This document shows, one piece after another, positions 25,281 through 34,054 of a stretch of 64,000 nucleotides of DNA. The position numbers and the translations under genes were made by a program. The DNA lies in the NCBI RefSeq assembly GCF_052117125.1, contig NZ_JBQKJT010000006.1, forward strand, positions 153,662 to 217,661, read 5' to 3'. The notes beneath the pieces were generated by a model, which worked only from the letters and a program-made list of their open reading frames with translations, was not told the DNA's origin and made no database searches. This DNA is from Avoscillospira_A sp052117125. GTDB lineage: Bacteria; Bacillota; Clostridia; Oscillospirales; Oscillospiraceae. Within the stretch, counting starts at the first letter, position 1. Each line of letters begins with the position of its first letter.

Positions 25281-27908
25281 TTACCGGCGTTTGTGGTCGG
25301 TCAACAGCTTATAGAGTTGAATGACCACTGTAGGAGCCAATGCCAGCAGCACAACCTTACCCAGCTGAGCCGTGCCAAAGCCGGGCGCGACCATAAAGAG
25401 GCCGGTGAGGCCGGGGACAAACAGCACCAGACCCAGCAGCACCACGCCCGCGAAGAAGGCCAGAATGGAAGCGGGATTGGTGGTGAGCTTCAGGCGGAAC
25501 AGGGATTCCGCGCCGCGGCAGTTGAAACCATGGAACAGCCGGGCCAATGTCAGGGTGGCGAAGGCCATAGTGGAGGCCATGGCGGCGTCCTTGGCCGGAC
25601 CGTAGCCCAGGTAGAAAGCGGTCATGGTGGCGATGGCAATGAGCAACCCCTGCACACCGATGCGGCTCAGGAGCGATCGGTTGAGGATGGGCTCCTTGGG
25701 GTCTCTGGGCTTCTGGTTCAGCAGGCCCCGGCGGGCGGGCTCCATGCCGATGGCGATGGCGGGCAGGGAGTCGGTCAACAGGTTGATGAACAGCAGATGC
25801 ACCGGCTCAAAGGGCACCGGCAGCGCCATAATGGAGGCGTACAGGACGCAGAAAATACCGGCGGTATTGCCCGAGAGCAGAAACAGAATGGCGTTTTTAA
25901 TATTGGCGTAGACGCTGCGGCCGTTGACCACGGCCTTGACGATGGTGGCGAAATTATCGTCGGCCAGAATCATGGAAGCGGCGTCCTTGGAGACCTCCGT
26001 GCCGGTGATACCCATGGCCACGCCGATGTCGGCCTTCTTGAGCGCCGGGGCGTCGTTGACGCCGTCGCCGGTCATGGAGACAATGTTCCCCTTGCGCTGC
26101 CAGGCGTTGACAATGCGGATTTTATGCTCCGGCGACACCCGGGCATAGACGGATATTTTCTCCAGCCGCTGGTCCAGTTCCGCGTCGGTCATGTTGTCCA
26201 GCTCCATGCCGGCCAGGGCCTCGTCGCCGTCGCGGAAAATGCCCAGCTGGCGGGCGATAGCCGTGGCCGTCACCTTGTGGTCGCCGGTGATCATGATGGT
26301 GCGGATGCCGCCCTGCTTGGCGTCGGCCACAGCCTGGATAGCCTCGGGCCGGGGCGGGTCGATCATGGAGATCAGGCCGATGAACGTAAAGTCGTTCTCA
26401 TCCTCCAGCGTCAGGGGCCGGACGCTGTCCAATTCCCGGTAGGCGAAGGCCAGGACCCGCAATCCCTCTGTGGACAGCTCCATGTTGACCCGGGCAATCT
26501 CCTCCTTGCGCTCCGGCGTCAGTTCCACCTTACCCGCGCTGGTCAGCAGCCATTGGGAACGGCTCAGCAGCACATCCATGGCGCCCTTGGTGAACAGGGT
26601 GGGCGTCCCGTCGATGTCGTGGAGAGTGCTCATGAGCTTCCGATCCGAATCGAAGGCCAATTCACCCAGTCTCGGGTGCTGAGCCCGGTAGTCCTCCTCC
26701 ACCACGCCGAATTGCTCGCCCAGCATGACCAGGGCCACCTCAGTGGGGTCGCCGATGGATGTGCCGTTTTCCTCGTCGTTGGTGGCGTCACTGGCCAGCA
26801 GCGCCGCTTTCAACAGCAATCTCTGGACGTCGTTGGCCAATTTCAGGTCGTTACCCTCCAGCAGCGCGCCGTCGGCGTAGACCTTCTGAGGAGTCATTTT
26901 GTTCTGGGTCAGGGTGCCGGTCTTGTCGGAACAGATCACGGATACGCTGCCCAAACTTTCCACGGCTTTCAAATCCTTGATAATGGCGTTCTGCCGGGCC
27001 ATTTTCTGAGTACCCATGGCCAGAACGATGGTGACGATGGAGGAAAGGGCCTCGGGAATGGCGGCCACGGCCAGGGCCACGGCGAACATCAGGGAGTCGA
27101 GAATGCTCATTCCCGTGCGGAACACCGACAGGGCGAACACCAGGGCGGAAATGATCAGAATGACCACGGCCAGCTTGGCGCTGAAGCTGTCCAGGCTCTG
27201 CTGCAAGGGGGTCTTGCGCTGCTGGGTCTGATTCATAAGGGCGGCGATTTTGCCCAGCTCCGTGTGCATACCGGTGCCGGTGACCAGCACCGTGGCCCGG
27301 CCATAGGTGACCAGGGAACCGGAAAATACCATGTTTTTCTGGTCGCCCAGGGCTACCTGTCCGGCGTCGATGGCGTCGGCGGTCTTGTCCACGCCCTCGC
27401 TTTCACCGGTCAGAGAGCTTTCGTTGACCTTGAGAGAGAAATTCTCCAGAATGCGGCCGTCGGCCACCACCATGTCGCCGGTCTCCAGCAGCACGACGTC
27501 GCCGGGAACCACCTCCGCCGAGGGGATTTCCATGCGTTTGCCGTCCCGCAGGACCTTGGTGGTGGGAGACGACATGGCCTTGAGGCTCTCCAGGGATTTT
27601 TCCGCCTTCCAATACTGGACGGTGCCCAGAACGGCGTTGAGGATCAGGACCGCAAAAATGACGATGGTGCTTTCCATGTTGCCGGAGGCGGCGGAGATGC
27701 AGGCCGCTACTATGAGAATGAGCACCAACAGGTCCTTGAATTGCTCGAAGAACACTCGGACCATGCTCTTTTTCTCGCCTTCGGATAGCTTGTTGGGCCC
27801 GTATTGCCGGGCACGTTGGGCCGCCTCCTGGGAGGTGAGCCCGTTGGCGTTGGACTGCTGGCTGTTGAGCGCCTGCTGCGCCGTTTGTCTGTAATAGGGT
27901 TCGGCCAT
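25281..27908 (-). CDS. P-type cation-transporting ATPase (Ca2+/Mn2+ type)
   Basis: Exports a divalent cation at the cost of ATP. The 875 residues show N-terminal cation-ATPase domain, TGES loop (SSLTGESEG), the M4 motif AIPEALSSIV in place of the commoner PEGLP, phosphorylation site CSDKTGTLTQNKM, hinge TGDGVNDAPALKKAD, and six C-terminal helices. Start ATG 27908 follows AGGAAG; a longer frame to 28055 runs into the leader. The upstream yybP-ykoY-like RNA suggests Mn2+ as a physiological substrate, although annotation pipelines would call it a calcium ATPase. Confidence 0.92.
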   Translation of the reverse strand: MAEPYYRQTAQQALNSQQSNANGLTSQEAAQRARQYGPNKLSEGEKKSMVRVFFEQFKDLLVLILIVAACISAASGNMESTIVIFAVLILNAVLGTVQYWKAEKSLESLKAMSSPTTKVLRDGKRMEIPSAEVVPGDVVLLETGDMVVADGRILENFSLKVNESSLTGESEGVDKTADAIDAGQVALGDQKNMVFSGSLVTYGRATVLVTGTGMHTELGKIAALMNQTQQRKTPLQQSLDSFSAKLAVVILIISALVFALSVFRTGMSILDSLMFAVALAVAAIPEALSSIVTIVLAMGTQKMARQNAIIKDLKAVESLGSVSVICSDKTGTLTQNKMTPQKVYADGALLEGNDLKLANDVQRLLLKAALLASDATNDEENGTSIGDPTEVALVMLGEQFGVVEEDYRAQHPRLGELAFDSDRKLMSTLHDIDGTPTLFTKGAMDVLLSRSQWLLTSAGKVELTPERKEEIARVNMELSTEGLRVLAFAYRELDSVRPLTLEDENDFTFIGLISMIDPPRPEAIQAVADAKQGGIRTIMITGDHKVTATAIARQLGIFRDGDEALAGMELDNMTDAELDQRLEKISVYARVSPEHKIRIVNAWQRKGNIVSMTGDGVNDAPALKKADIGVAMGITGTEVSKDAASMILADDNFATIVKAVVNGRSVYANIKNAILFLLSGNTAGIFCVLYASIMALPVPFEPVHLLFINLLTDSLPAIAIGMEPARRGLLNQKPRDPKEPILNRSLLSRIGVQGLLIAIATMTAFYLGYGPAKDAAMASTMAFATLTLARLFHGFNCRGAESLFRLKLTTNPASILAFFAGVVLLGLVLFVPGLTGLFMVAPGFGTAQLGKVVLLALAPTVVIQLYKLLTDHKRR

Positions 27909-27960
27909 AGGGATGCTTCCTTTCTTGCTTTTTATGGTGTTGAATGGACGGTAGAAAAAA

Positions 27961-28020
27961 GAAAAAGACTCTTCGACAACCGTTTTCCTGTGTGCATAGG
28001 ACAACGGTTGTCGAAAAGTC
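27961..28020 (-). terminator. Terminator stem of the yybP-ykoY leader
   Basis: On the minus strand an 18-base arm (28020-28003) pairs with 27984-27967 with one mismatch and is followed by TTTTTC. It lies between the aptamer and the ATPase start and shares the GACTTTT at the 3' end of the aptamer. Confidence 0.8.
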
Positions 28021-28100
28021 TTGTTACCACTTCGGGCACATACCACCAAGCCCAATGGGCTGAGATGTTGACGGTATGTCTTTCAAACTACTCCCTTTTC
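28010..28100 (-). promoter_or_regulatory. yybP-ykoY (Mn2+) riboswitch upstream of the P-type ATPase
   Basis: The minus-strand leader reads AAAAGGGAGTAG near its 5' end, then ACCGTCAACATCTCAG, a CCCATTGGG hairpin, a closing TGGTATGT, and GAAGTGGTAACAAGACTTTT. These match the conserved blocks of the yybP-ykoY class (GGGGAGTAG; CGTCAACAT; CAAGAC), a Mn2+ sensor found before Mn2+ exporters, TerC proteins and P-type ATPases. A terminator follows, so Mn2+ would favour read-through. Called from consensus by eye. Confidence 0.8.
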
Positions 28101-28110
28101 AACTACGGCA

Positions 28111-28139
28111 ATTATAGCACGGCCTGCATCCGTTGTCAA
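28111..28139 (-). promoter_or_regulatory. Promoter of the P-type ATPase leader
   Basis: Consensus TTGACA (28139-28134), 17-base spacer, TATAAT (28116-28111) on the minus strand; the RNA would begin near 28104, immediately before the aptamer. Confidence 0.85.
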
Positions 28140-28196
28140 TGCGGTTTCGTCCCCCTGGTTTCAGCATTTCCCGCCTGCCGGGAATTATGCGCCGCG

Positions 28197-28225
28197 TTGA
28201 CAGCAGCCGCGCCAACAGGTATACT
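28197..28225 (+). promoter_or_regulatory. Promoter of the yhaM-like gene
   Basis: TTGACA (28197-28202), 17-base spacer, TATACT (28220-28225), 46 bases before ATG 28272. Confidence 0.75.
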
Positions 28226-28271
28226 AAACCCATCCATGACTTTATTGTATGAAAGCAGGAGGACATGACCA

Positions 28272-29222
28272 ATGGAACAACACACCCCCCTCAATCAGCT
28301 TCGTGTCAACGATGAGGTGCAGGGCTTCTACCTTCTGAAGTCCGCCTATGCCAAGACCAACAAAAACGGCAAACCCTTCCTCAGCGCCGTGCTGGAGGAC
28401 GCCGGCGGCTCCATGGATGCCAAACTGTGGGAATACGACAACAGCACCGTGGGCGAGCAGGACGCCGGGCGGATTGTCTACGTCACCGGCACCGTCACGG
28501 AGTTTATGGGCGCGCTCCAGCTGCGCATCAACGCCCTGCGTCTGCGCCGTCCCGAGGAGCCCGTGGACCTGGCGGCCCTGACGCCGTCGGCGCCCATTGA
28601 CGCCGACGCCGTGCTGGCCCGGGTTTGGCAGCTGGTGGAATCCATAGAGGATGCGGACTACCGCGCCATCGCCACCATGATGCTCCAGCGGCGGGAACAG
28701 GATTTCCGCAGCATTCCTGCCGCCAAAAGCGTCCACCACGGCTTTGTGGGGGGCCTGCTGATGCACACGGCCAACATGCTGGAGCAGGCAGATTTTCTAT
28801 CCCGGCTCTACGGCCCCATCATCAACCGCAGTCTGCTGCTGGCCGGTACCCTCCTCCATGACTTCGGCAAGATGAAAGAGTTCTCCTTCTCCGAGCTGGG
28901 ACTGGTGACGGAGTATTCCACCGAAGGCCAGCTGCTGGGCCATCTGGTCATCGGCGCCGAATGGGTGGCGGCGGCGGCCCGAAAGCTGGGCATCCCGGAA
29001 GAGAAGTCCCTGCTTCTGCGCCACCTGATCCTGTCCCACCACGGCGAACCGGAGTTCGGCGCGGCGGTGGTGCCGGTGTGCATGGAAAGCGAATTGCTGC
29101 ACCTCATCGACAAGATCGACAGCCGGGTGGAAATCTACCGCAAAGCCTTTGAAGAAGTACCGGTTGGGGCCTTCAGCAGCCGGATTTTCGCACTGGAACA
29201 CCGCGTTTACCATCATCCGTAA
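28272..29222 (+). CDS. YhaM-like 3'-5' exoribonuclease (OB fold + HD domain)
   Basis: RNA 3'-end trimming enzyme of Firmicutes. The 316-residue protein has an N-terminal OB-fold (residues 1-95, FYLLKSAYAKTNKNGKPFL to GTVTEFMGALQLRIN) and an HD phosphohydrolase domain with HHGFVGGLLMHTANML, the HD pair in LLHDFGKMKEFS and ILSHHGEPEFG. Length and domain order match YhaM/CBF1. AGGAGG lies about 12 bases upstream. Monocistronic. Confidence 0.88.
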   Translation: MEQHTPLNQLRVNDEVQGFYLLKSAYAKTNKNGKPFLSAVLEDAGGSMDAKLWEYDNSTVGEQDAGRIVYVTGTVTEFMGALQLRINALRLRRPEEPVDLAALTPSAPIDADAVLARVWQLVESIEDADYRAIATMMLQRREQDFRSIPAAKSVHHGFVGGLLMHTANMLEQADFLSRLYGPIINRSLLLAGTLLHDFGKMKEFSFSELGLVTEYSTEGQLLGHLVIGAEWVAAAARKLGIPEEKSLLLRHLILSHHGEPEFGAAVVPVCMESELLHLIDKIDSRVEIYRKAFEEVPVGAFSSRIFALEHRVYHHP

Positions 29223-29291
29223 CCTCTGGAGCAGCTGTATAAAAACCTTTGTATCGATATGCAAATATTTATATATTTTATACAAAACCGC

Positions 29292-29320
29292 TTGTTTCTA
29301 TCCTCAGAATTTGCTATAAT
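29292..29320 (+). promoter_or_regulatory. Promoter of the hydrogenase operon
   Basis: TTGTTT (29292-29297), 17-base spacer, TATAAT (29315-29320). It gives a leader of about 90 bases before the first subunit. Confidence 0.7.
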
Positions 29321-29418
29321 ATTTTCCAGGACACGGTCTATTTTCGAGGCCGGGGTCTTATAGATTCCTGGAGTGCCAATGAAGTTTGGACACCGCAAGA
29401 ATGGAGGAGACATCGACT

Positions 29419-29898
29419 ATGCTGGATCAGTCGTACTACCGCAAAGCGGATGAAATCATCGCCCACTACGGCCGCAAGGCCAGTTCCCTGATTCCCATCA
29501 TGCAGGATATTCAGGGGGAGTACCGCTATCTGCCCGGTGAGCTTCTGACCTACGTTGCCGCGGAGATCGGCATCAGCGAGGCCAAGGCTTACAGCGTGGC
29601 GACCTTCTATGAGAACTTTTCCTTTGAGGCCAAAGGCAAGTATATCATCAAGGTCTGCGACGGCACCGCCTGCCATGTAAAAAAGTCTGGTCCCATTTTG
29701 GAGGCCCTGCACAAAACCCTGGGGCTCAGCAAGAAGAAGCATACCACCGACGATATGCTCTTCACCGTGGAAACCGTCTCCTGCCTCGGCGCCTGTGGTC
29801 TGGCTCCCACCGTCATGGTCAATGAGGACGTCTATCCGCGTATGACCCCCGAGTCCGTGGTCGAACTGATCGAGAAGCTGAGAGGTGAGGGAAATTGA
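29419..29898 (+). CDS. hydC: Hydrogenase NuoE-like [2Fe-2S] subunit
   Basis: Thioredoxin-like ferredoxin subunit of a multimeric [FeFe] hydrogenase. The 159 residues carry the four cluster ligands in the NuoE pattern CDGTACH and CLGACGLAP. The start is ATG 29419, placed 10 bases after GGAGGA; upstream in-frame starts at 29401 and 29386 overlap that site. It overlaps the next subunit (TTGA). Order NuoE-NuoF-hydrogenase is that of the HydCBA/HndA-C-D electron-bifurcating type. Confidence 0.92.
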   Translation: MLDQSYYRKADEIIAHYGRKASSLIPIMQDIQGEYRYLPGELLTYVAAEIGISEAKAYSVATFYENFSFEAKGKYIIKVCDGTACHVKKSGPILEALHKTLGLSKKKHTTDDMLFTVETVSCLGACGLAPTVMVNEDVYPRMTPESVVELIEKLRGEGN

Positions 29899-31781
29899 AA
29901 ATTCAGACGAGAGAAGATCTGCAGCAGCTGCGCGCTGCCGCCCAGGCCACCATTAAAAATTATTCCTGCCGCATCCTGGTCTGCGCCGGTACCGGCTGTA
30001 TCGCCACCGGTTCCCAGAAAATCTACGACAAGATGGTGGAGATCGCCCGGGACTATCCCAATGTGACCGTGGAATTCAAGCCCCACGACGCCGACGCCCA
30101 TCCCATCGGCATCAAGCGCACCGGATGTCAGGGCATCTGTGAGCTGGGTCCCCTGGTCCGCATTCAGAAGGGCGACAAGGTCATCCAGCTGGTCCGTGTC
30201 AAGGAAGAGGATTGCCAGGAGGTCTTTGAGCGCTGTGTTCTGGGCGACGAGGTCCTGGATCATCATACATACCGCCAAAACGGCATTTTCTACCCCAAGC
30301 CCGAAGAAATTCCCTTCATGGCCAAGCAGACCCGCATCGCCCTGGAGAACTGCGGCAAGCTGGACGCTGAATCCCTGGAGGAATACATCGCTGCCGGCGG
30401 CTTCTCCGCCCTGGAGAAAGCCCTCTTTGAACTACAGCCCTCCGACGTGGTGGACATCGTGGACGCCGCCGAGCTGCGGGGCCGCGGCGGCGGCGGCTAT
30501 CCCGCCGGCCGTAAGTGGAAGCAGGTCATGCGTCAGAAAGAGACCACCCGCTACGTGGTCTGTAACGGCGACGAGGGCGACCCCGGCGCGTTTATGGACG
30601 GCTCCGTCATGGAAGGCGATCCTTTCCGTCTTATCGAGGGCATGATGCTGGCCGCCTACGCCGTCAGCGCCAAGGACGGTTATATCTACGTCCGCGCCGA
30701 GTATCCCAACTCTGTGGCCCGGCTGAGCCATGCCATTGCCCGGCTGGAGGAAGTGGGCCTGCTGGGTGACAACATCCTGGGCACCGACTTCTCCTTCCGT
30801 CTGCATATCAACCGCGGCGCCGGCGCCTTCGTCTGCGGCGAAGGCTCGGCCCTGACGGCCTCCATCGAAGGCAACCGCGGTATGCCCCGCGTCAAGCCGC
30901 CCCGCACGGTGGAAAAGGGCCTGTGGGGAAAGCCCACGGTTCTCAACAACGTGGAAACCTTTGCCAATGTACCCATGATCATTCTCCGCGGGTCCGACTG
31001 GTACCGCTCCATCGGCACCGCCGGCAGCCCCGGCACCAAGACCTTCTCCCTCACCGGTTCCATTGAGAACACCGGCCTCATCGAAGTCCCCATGGGTACC
31101 ACCCTGCGGGAGATCATCTTCGATATCGGCGGCGGCCTCAAGGACGGCGCCACCTTCAAGGCCGTGCAGATCGGCGGCCCCTCCGGCGGCTGTCTCACCG
31201 AGGCACATCTGGACGTGCCCCTGGACTTCGACTCCGTCAAGAAGTACGGCGCCATCGTCGGCTCCGGCGGCCTGGTGGTCATGGACGAGCACACCTGCAT
31301 GGTGGAAGTGGCCCGCTTCTTTATGAGCTTCACCCAGCGCGAGTCCTGCGGCAAGTGCGTCCCCTGCCGCGAGGGCACCAAGCGGATGCTGGAGATTCTG
31401 GAGAAGATCGTCGCCGGTGAAGGCGAACTGGAGGACCTGGACCGTCTGGAGGAACTGGCCGAGATGGTCAAGAGCATGGCCCTCTGCGGTCTGGGCAAGA
31501 GCGCGCCCCTGCCGGTCCTCAGCACCCTCAAGACCTTCCGCGACGAGTATGTGGAGCACATTGTGGACCACAAGTGCCGGGCCAAGGTCTGTACGGCCAT
31601 GCGCCATTACCGCATCAACCCCGAGTTCTGTAAGGGCTGCGGCAAATGTGCCAAGAACTGCCCCGTCGGCGCCATCACCGGCCAGCGGAAGGAGTGCTAT
31701 CACATCGACACCAACCTGTGCATCAAGTGCGACGCCTGCCGCGACAACTGCGCCTTTGATGCCATCTATGTGGACGCGTAG
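29895..31781 (+). CDS. hydB: Hydrogenase NuoF-like NAD(P)/FMN flavoprotein subunit
   Basis: Carries FMN, NAD(P)H and several Fe-S clusters. In order, the 628-residue protein has an N-terminal thioredoxin-like [2Fe-2S] domain (CAGTGC, TGCQGIC), the NuoF core with the nucleotide/FMN motif GRGGGGYPAGRKW and CNGDEGDPGAFMD, the NADH-loop region GAGAFVCGEGSAL, the N3-type cluster ESCGKCVPCREGTKRM, and two C-terminal ferredoxin clusters (CKGCGKCAKNCP, CIKCDACRDNC). Start TTG 29895 overlaps the previous stop. This layout equals HydB of bifurcating hydrogenases. Confidence 0.94.
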   Translation: MKIQTREDLQQLRAAAQATIKNYSCRILVCAGTGCIATGSQKIYDKMVEIARDYPNVTVEFKPHDADAHPIGIKRTGCQGICELGPLVRIQKGDKVIQLVRVKEEDCQEVFERCVLGDEVLDHHTYRQNGIFYPKPEEIPFMAKQTRIALENCGKLDAESLEEYIAAGGFSALEKALFELQPSDVVDIVDAAELRGRGGGGYPAGRKWKQVMRQKETTRYVVCNGDEGDPGAFMDGSVMEGDPFRLIEGMMLAAYAVSAKDGYIYVRAEYPNSVARLSHAIARLEEVGLLGDNILGTDFSFRLHINRGAGAFVCGEGSALTASIEGNRGMPRVKPPRTVEKGLWGKPTVLNNVETFANVPMIILRGSDWYRSIGTAGSPGTKTFSLTGSIENTGLIEVPMGTTLREIIFDIGGGLKDGATFKAVQIGGPSGGCLTEAHLDVPLDFDSVKKYGAIVGSGGLVVMDEHTCMVEVARFFMSFTQRESCGKCVPCREGTKRMLEILEKIVAGEGELEDLDRLEELAEMVKSMALCGLGKSAPLPVLSTLKTFRDEYVEHIVDHKCRAKVCTAMRHYRINPEFCKGCGKCAKNCPVGAITGQRKECYHIDTNLCIKCDACRDNCAFDAIYVDA

Positions 31782-31792
31782 GAGGATCAGAC

Positions 31793-33481
31793 ATGGGAAT
31801 TATGACCATTGACGGACGGAAAGTCCAGTTTACCGATGAAAAAAATGTGCTGAGTGTCATTCGGAACGCCGGCATCGATATCCCCACCCTGTGCTATCAC
31901 TCCGAGGTCTCCACCTTCGGCGCCTGCCGTCTGTGTACCGTGGAGGATGACCGTGGCCGGACCTTTGCCTCCTGCTCCGAGGAGCCGCGGGACGGCATGG
32001 TCATCTACACCAACACCGGCCGCATCAAGCGCCACCGCAAGCTGATTCTGGAGCTGCTGCTGGCCGCCCACTGCCGCGACTGCACCACCTGCGTCAAGAG
32101 CGGCGAATGTAATTTGCAGATGCTGGCCCACCGCCTGGGCGTCACCCAGGTCCGGTTCGCCAATACCCGAGAGATTCACGAGGTGGACACCAGTTCCCCC
32201 TCCATCGTCCGCGACCCCAACAAGTGCATCCTCTGCGGCGACTGTATCCGCGCCTGCGACGAGCTTCAGGGCATCGGCGCGCTGGGCTTTGCTTTCCGCG
32301 GCACCGACGCCATGGTGATGCCCGCGTTCAACAAAAAGATTGCCCAAACCCTCTGCGTCAACTGCGGCCAGTGCCGTGTCTACTGCCCCACCGGCGCCAT
32401 CAGCATCCACACCAACACCGACGAGGTTTGGGACGCCTTGGGCGATCCCGACGTCCGGGTGGTGGCCCAGGTAGCTCCCGCCGTCCGGGTGGCCGTGGGC
32501 GATGCCTTTGGCATCGAAAAGGGCAAGAGCGTTATGGGTAAGATTGTCAATGTCCTGCACCGCCTGGGCTTCGACGAGGTCTACGACACCGCCTTCTCCG
32601 CCGACTTGACGGTGATGGAGGAGTCCGCCGAGTTCCTCAACCGGGTGGAAGCCGGTATCAAGCTGCCTCTGCTGACCTCCTGCTGCCCCTCCTGGGTCAA
32701 GTTCGTCACCGATCAGTACCCGGAGTTCAAGGAGAATCTGTCCACCTGCCGTTCTCCCCAGGGCATGATGTCCGCCCTCATCAAGGAGTGGTACCGCGAC
32801 CCCAAGAACGCCAAGGGCAAACGCACCATTGTCGTATCCATTATGCCCTGTACGGCCAAAAAGATGGAGGCCAAGCGAGCCAACAGCTTCACCAAGGGTG
32901 AGCAGGATACGGATATCGTCATCACCACCACAGAGCTGATCCGCATGATCCGCAACTCCGGCATTGATTTCGCCTGCCTGACGCCCGAGGCCAGCGACGT
33001 GCCCTTCGGCTTCGGCTCCGGCGGCGGCGTCATTTTCGGTGTCACCGGCGGCGTGACCGAGGCGGTGCTGCGCCGTCTGATTCCCGAGCACGACAAGGTG
33101 GCTTTGGATGCCATTGCGGAATGCGGCGTCCGCGGCGACGACGCCATCAAATCCTTCCAGTTTGAGTTTAACGGCCGGACCCTGAATATCTGTGTTGTCA
33201 GCGGCCTGATTCATGCCCGCCAGGTCATGGACCAGGTCAAGGCCGGCGAGGTCCACTACGACCTCATCGAGGTCATGGCCTGCCGCCGCGGCTGCATCAT
33301 GGGCGGCGGCCAGCCGCCCAGAGCCGGTAACCGTACCAAGGCCGCCCGTGCCAAGGGCATCTACAATGCCGACAACATGTCCATCATCAAAAAGCCCGAC
33401 GAGAACCCCATGGTCATGTCCCTCTACGAAGGACTGCTCAAGGGCAAGGCGCATGAACTGCTGCACAACAAGGACTATTGA
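31793..33481 (+). CDS. hydA: [FeFe] hydrogenase catalytic subunit
   Basis: Makes or oxidises H2. The 562-residue protein has an N-terminal [2Fe-2S] domain (CYHSEVSTFGACRLC, residues 34-48), a His-Cys3 cluster (HCRDCTTCVKSGEC, 93-106), two [4Fe-4S] clusters (CILCGDCIRAC, 145-155; CVNCGQCRVYCP, 188-199) and the H-cluster domain. H-cluster motifs are L1 TSCCPSW (295-301), L2 MPCTAKK (351-357) and L3 MACRRGCIMGGGQP (about 495-508). AGGAGG precedes ATG 31793. With the NuoE- and NuoF-like genes it should couple H2 to NAD(P)H and ferredoxin. The maturases hydEFG are not in the window. Confidence 0.96.
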   Translation: MGIMTIDGRKVQFTDEKNVLSVIRNAGIDIPTLCYHSEVSTFGACRLCTVEDDRGRTFASCSEEPRDGMVIYTNTGRIKRHRKLILELLLAAHCRDCTTCVKSGECNLQMLAHRLGVTQVRFANTREIHEVDTSSPSIVRDPNKCILCGDCIRACDELQGIGALGFAFRGTDAMVMPAFNKKIAQTLCVNCGQCRVYCPTGAISIHTNTDEVWDALGDPDVRVVAQVAPAVRVAVGDAFGIEKGKSVMGKIVNVLHRLGFDEVYDTAFSADLTVMEESAEFLNRVEAGIKLPLLTSCCPSWVKFVTDQYPEFKENLSTCRSPQGMMSALIKEWYRDPKNAKGKRTIVVSIMPCTAKKMEAKRANSFTKGEQDTDIVITTTELIRMIRNSGIDFACLTPEASDVPFGFGSGGGVIFGVTGGVTEAVLRRLIPEHDKVALDAIAECGVRGDDAIKSFQFEFNGRTLNICVVSGLIHARQVMDQVKAGEVHYDLIEVMACRRGCIMGGGQPPRAGNRTKAARAKGIYNADNMSIIKKPDENPMVMSLYEGLLKGKAHELLHNKDY

Positions 33482-33493
33482 ATTGACGTTTCC

Positions 33494-33530
33494 CGGAGCG
33501 CCGCATTTTGCGGCGCTCCGCTTGTTGTTT
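33494..33530 (+). terminator. Terminator of the hydrogenase operon
   Basis: 11-bp stem CGGAGCGCCGC / GCGGCGCTCCG (33494-33504, 33510-33520) followed by a T-rich stretch. Confidence 0.85.
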
Positions 33531-33541
33531 TTTGTAAAAAC

Positions 33542-33570
33542 TTGACATTTCATGCTGAGTATGCTATACT
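33542..33570 (+). promoter_or_regulatory. Promoter of an orphan RNA unit
   Basis: TTGACA (33542-33547), a 17-base spacer and TATACT (33565-33570), right behind the hydrogenase terminator. Nothing coding follows before the convergent gene at 33791. Confidence 0.75.
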
Positions 33571-33576
33571 GCAATA

Positions 33577-33710
33577 GCACAGTACCGTGTAACGGAAAAG
33601 AGGGCGCGCAGGCCGGTATAGGGGCTTCCTCCACGGGAAGAGCCGTTTCCTGCTGCCGAAAAAAATCGTCATTCTCCCGGTGGGTCCACCGTGGGAATGA
33701 CGATTTTTTC
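33577..33710 (+). ncRNA. Candidate small structured RNA
   Basis: A strong promoter is followed by about 130 bases without a credible gene and a strong hairpin with a T6 tail (arms 33660-33673 and 33696-33709). Inside, GGC(T)TCC at 33623-33629 pairs with 33636-33644, and GCAGG (33608-33612) with CCTGC (33649-33653). AACGG (33591-33595) can pair either with the CCGT just upstream or with CCGTT at 33643-33647; the latter would interleave as a pseudoknot. I do not recognise the family. It could also be an attenuator whose gene has been lost. Confidence 0.55.
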
Positions 33711-33790
33711 ATACTCTTTTATCTGATCAAGTTCTGGACGCACCTACCGTTCGATACTCCGCGTTGAAAGCGTTTTATCAAGAATCGGTG

Positions 33791-34015
33791 TCAGTCTTCC
33801 GTGAAGCAATACCGAATGCGCTTCATGCCTTCGCCCACGGCAATCACCAGCTCGCCGTTGCTCTTCTGCTCCACATCCAGCTCCATGTCCGGATGCAGGG
33901 CGCGGACATACTCCACCGGGTCCGCCGTCTCCACTGACTGGAACTCCAGCACACGGGGGTCCTTGCCGCCACAGTCGGGCTGCTGCTTCTCAACGATCAA
34001 TTCATAGGATGCCAT
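33791..34015 (-). CDS. Small conserved-looking protein of unknown function
   Basis: A 74-residue acidic protein beginning MASYELIVEKQQPDC, rich in beta-strand-like segments (VIAVGEGMKRIRYCF) with no membrane helix. AGGAGG lies 8 bases before ATG 34015 and a good promoter is upstream, so it is very likely expressed. I do not recognise the family. It is divergent from the YtrA-type regulator. Confidence 0.75.
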   Translation of the reverse strand: MASYELIVEKQQPDCGGKDPRVLEFQSVETADPVEYVRALHPDMELDVEQKSNGELVIAVGEGMKRIRYCFTED

Positions 34016-34054
34016 GTTGCTTCCTCCTTTTTATCCTATTAACTATATAGGAAT

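Noticed and set aside
25293..27788. Rightward open frame of 831 codons opposite the P-type ATPase
   Set aside because: Antisense of an intact ATPase with complete motifs; His/Gln/Gly-rich and featureless.
31787..33712. Leftward open frame of 641 codons opposite hydA that runs into the orphan RNA terminator
   Set aside because: Shadow of hydA; the N-terminal extension merely reads through a hairpin.
33552..33767. Rightward 71-codon frame across the orphan RNA unit
   Set aside because: No ribosome site, crosses both arms of the terminator hairpin, composition unlike coding sequence.
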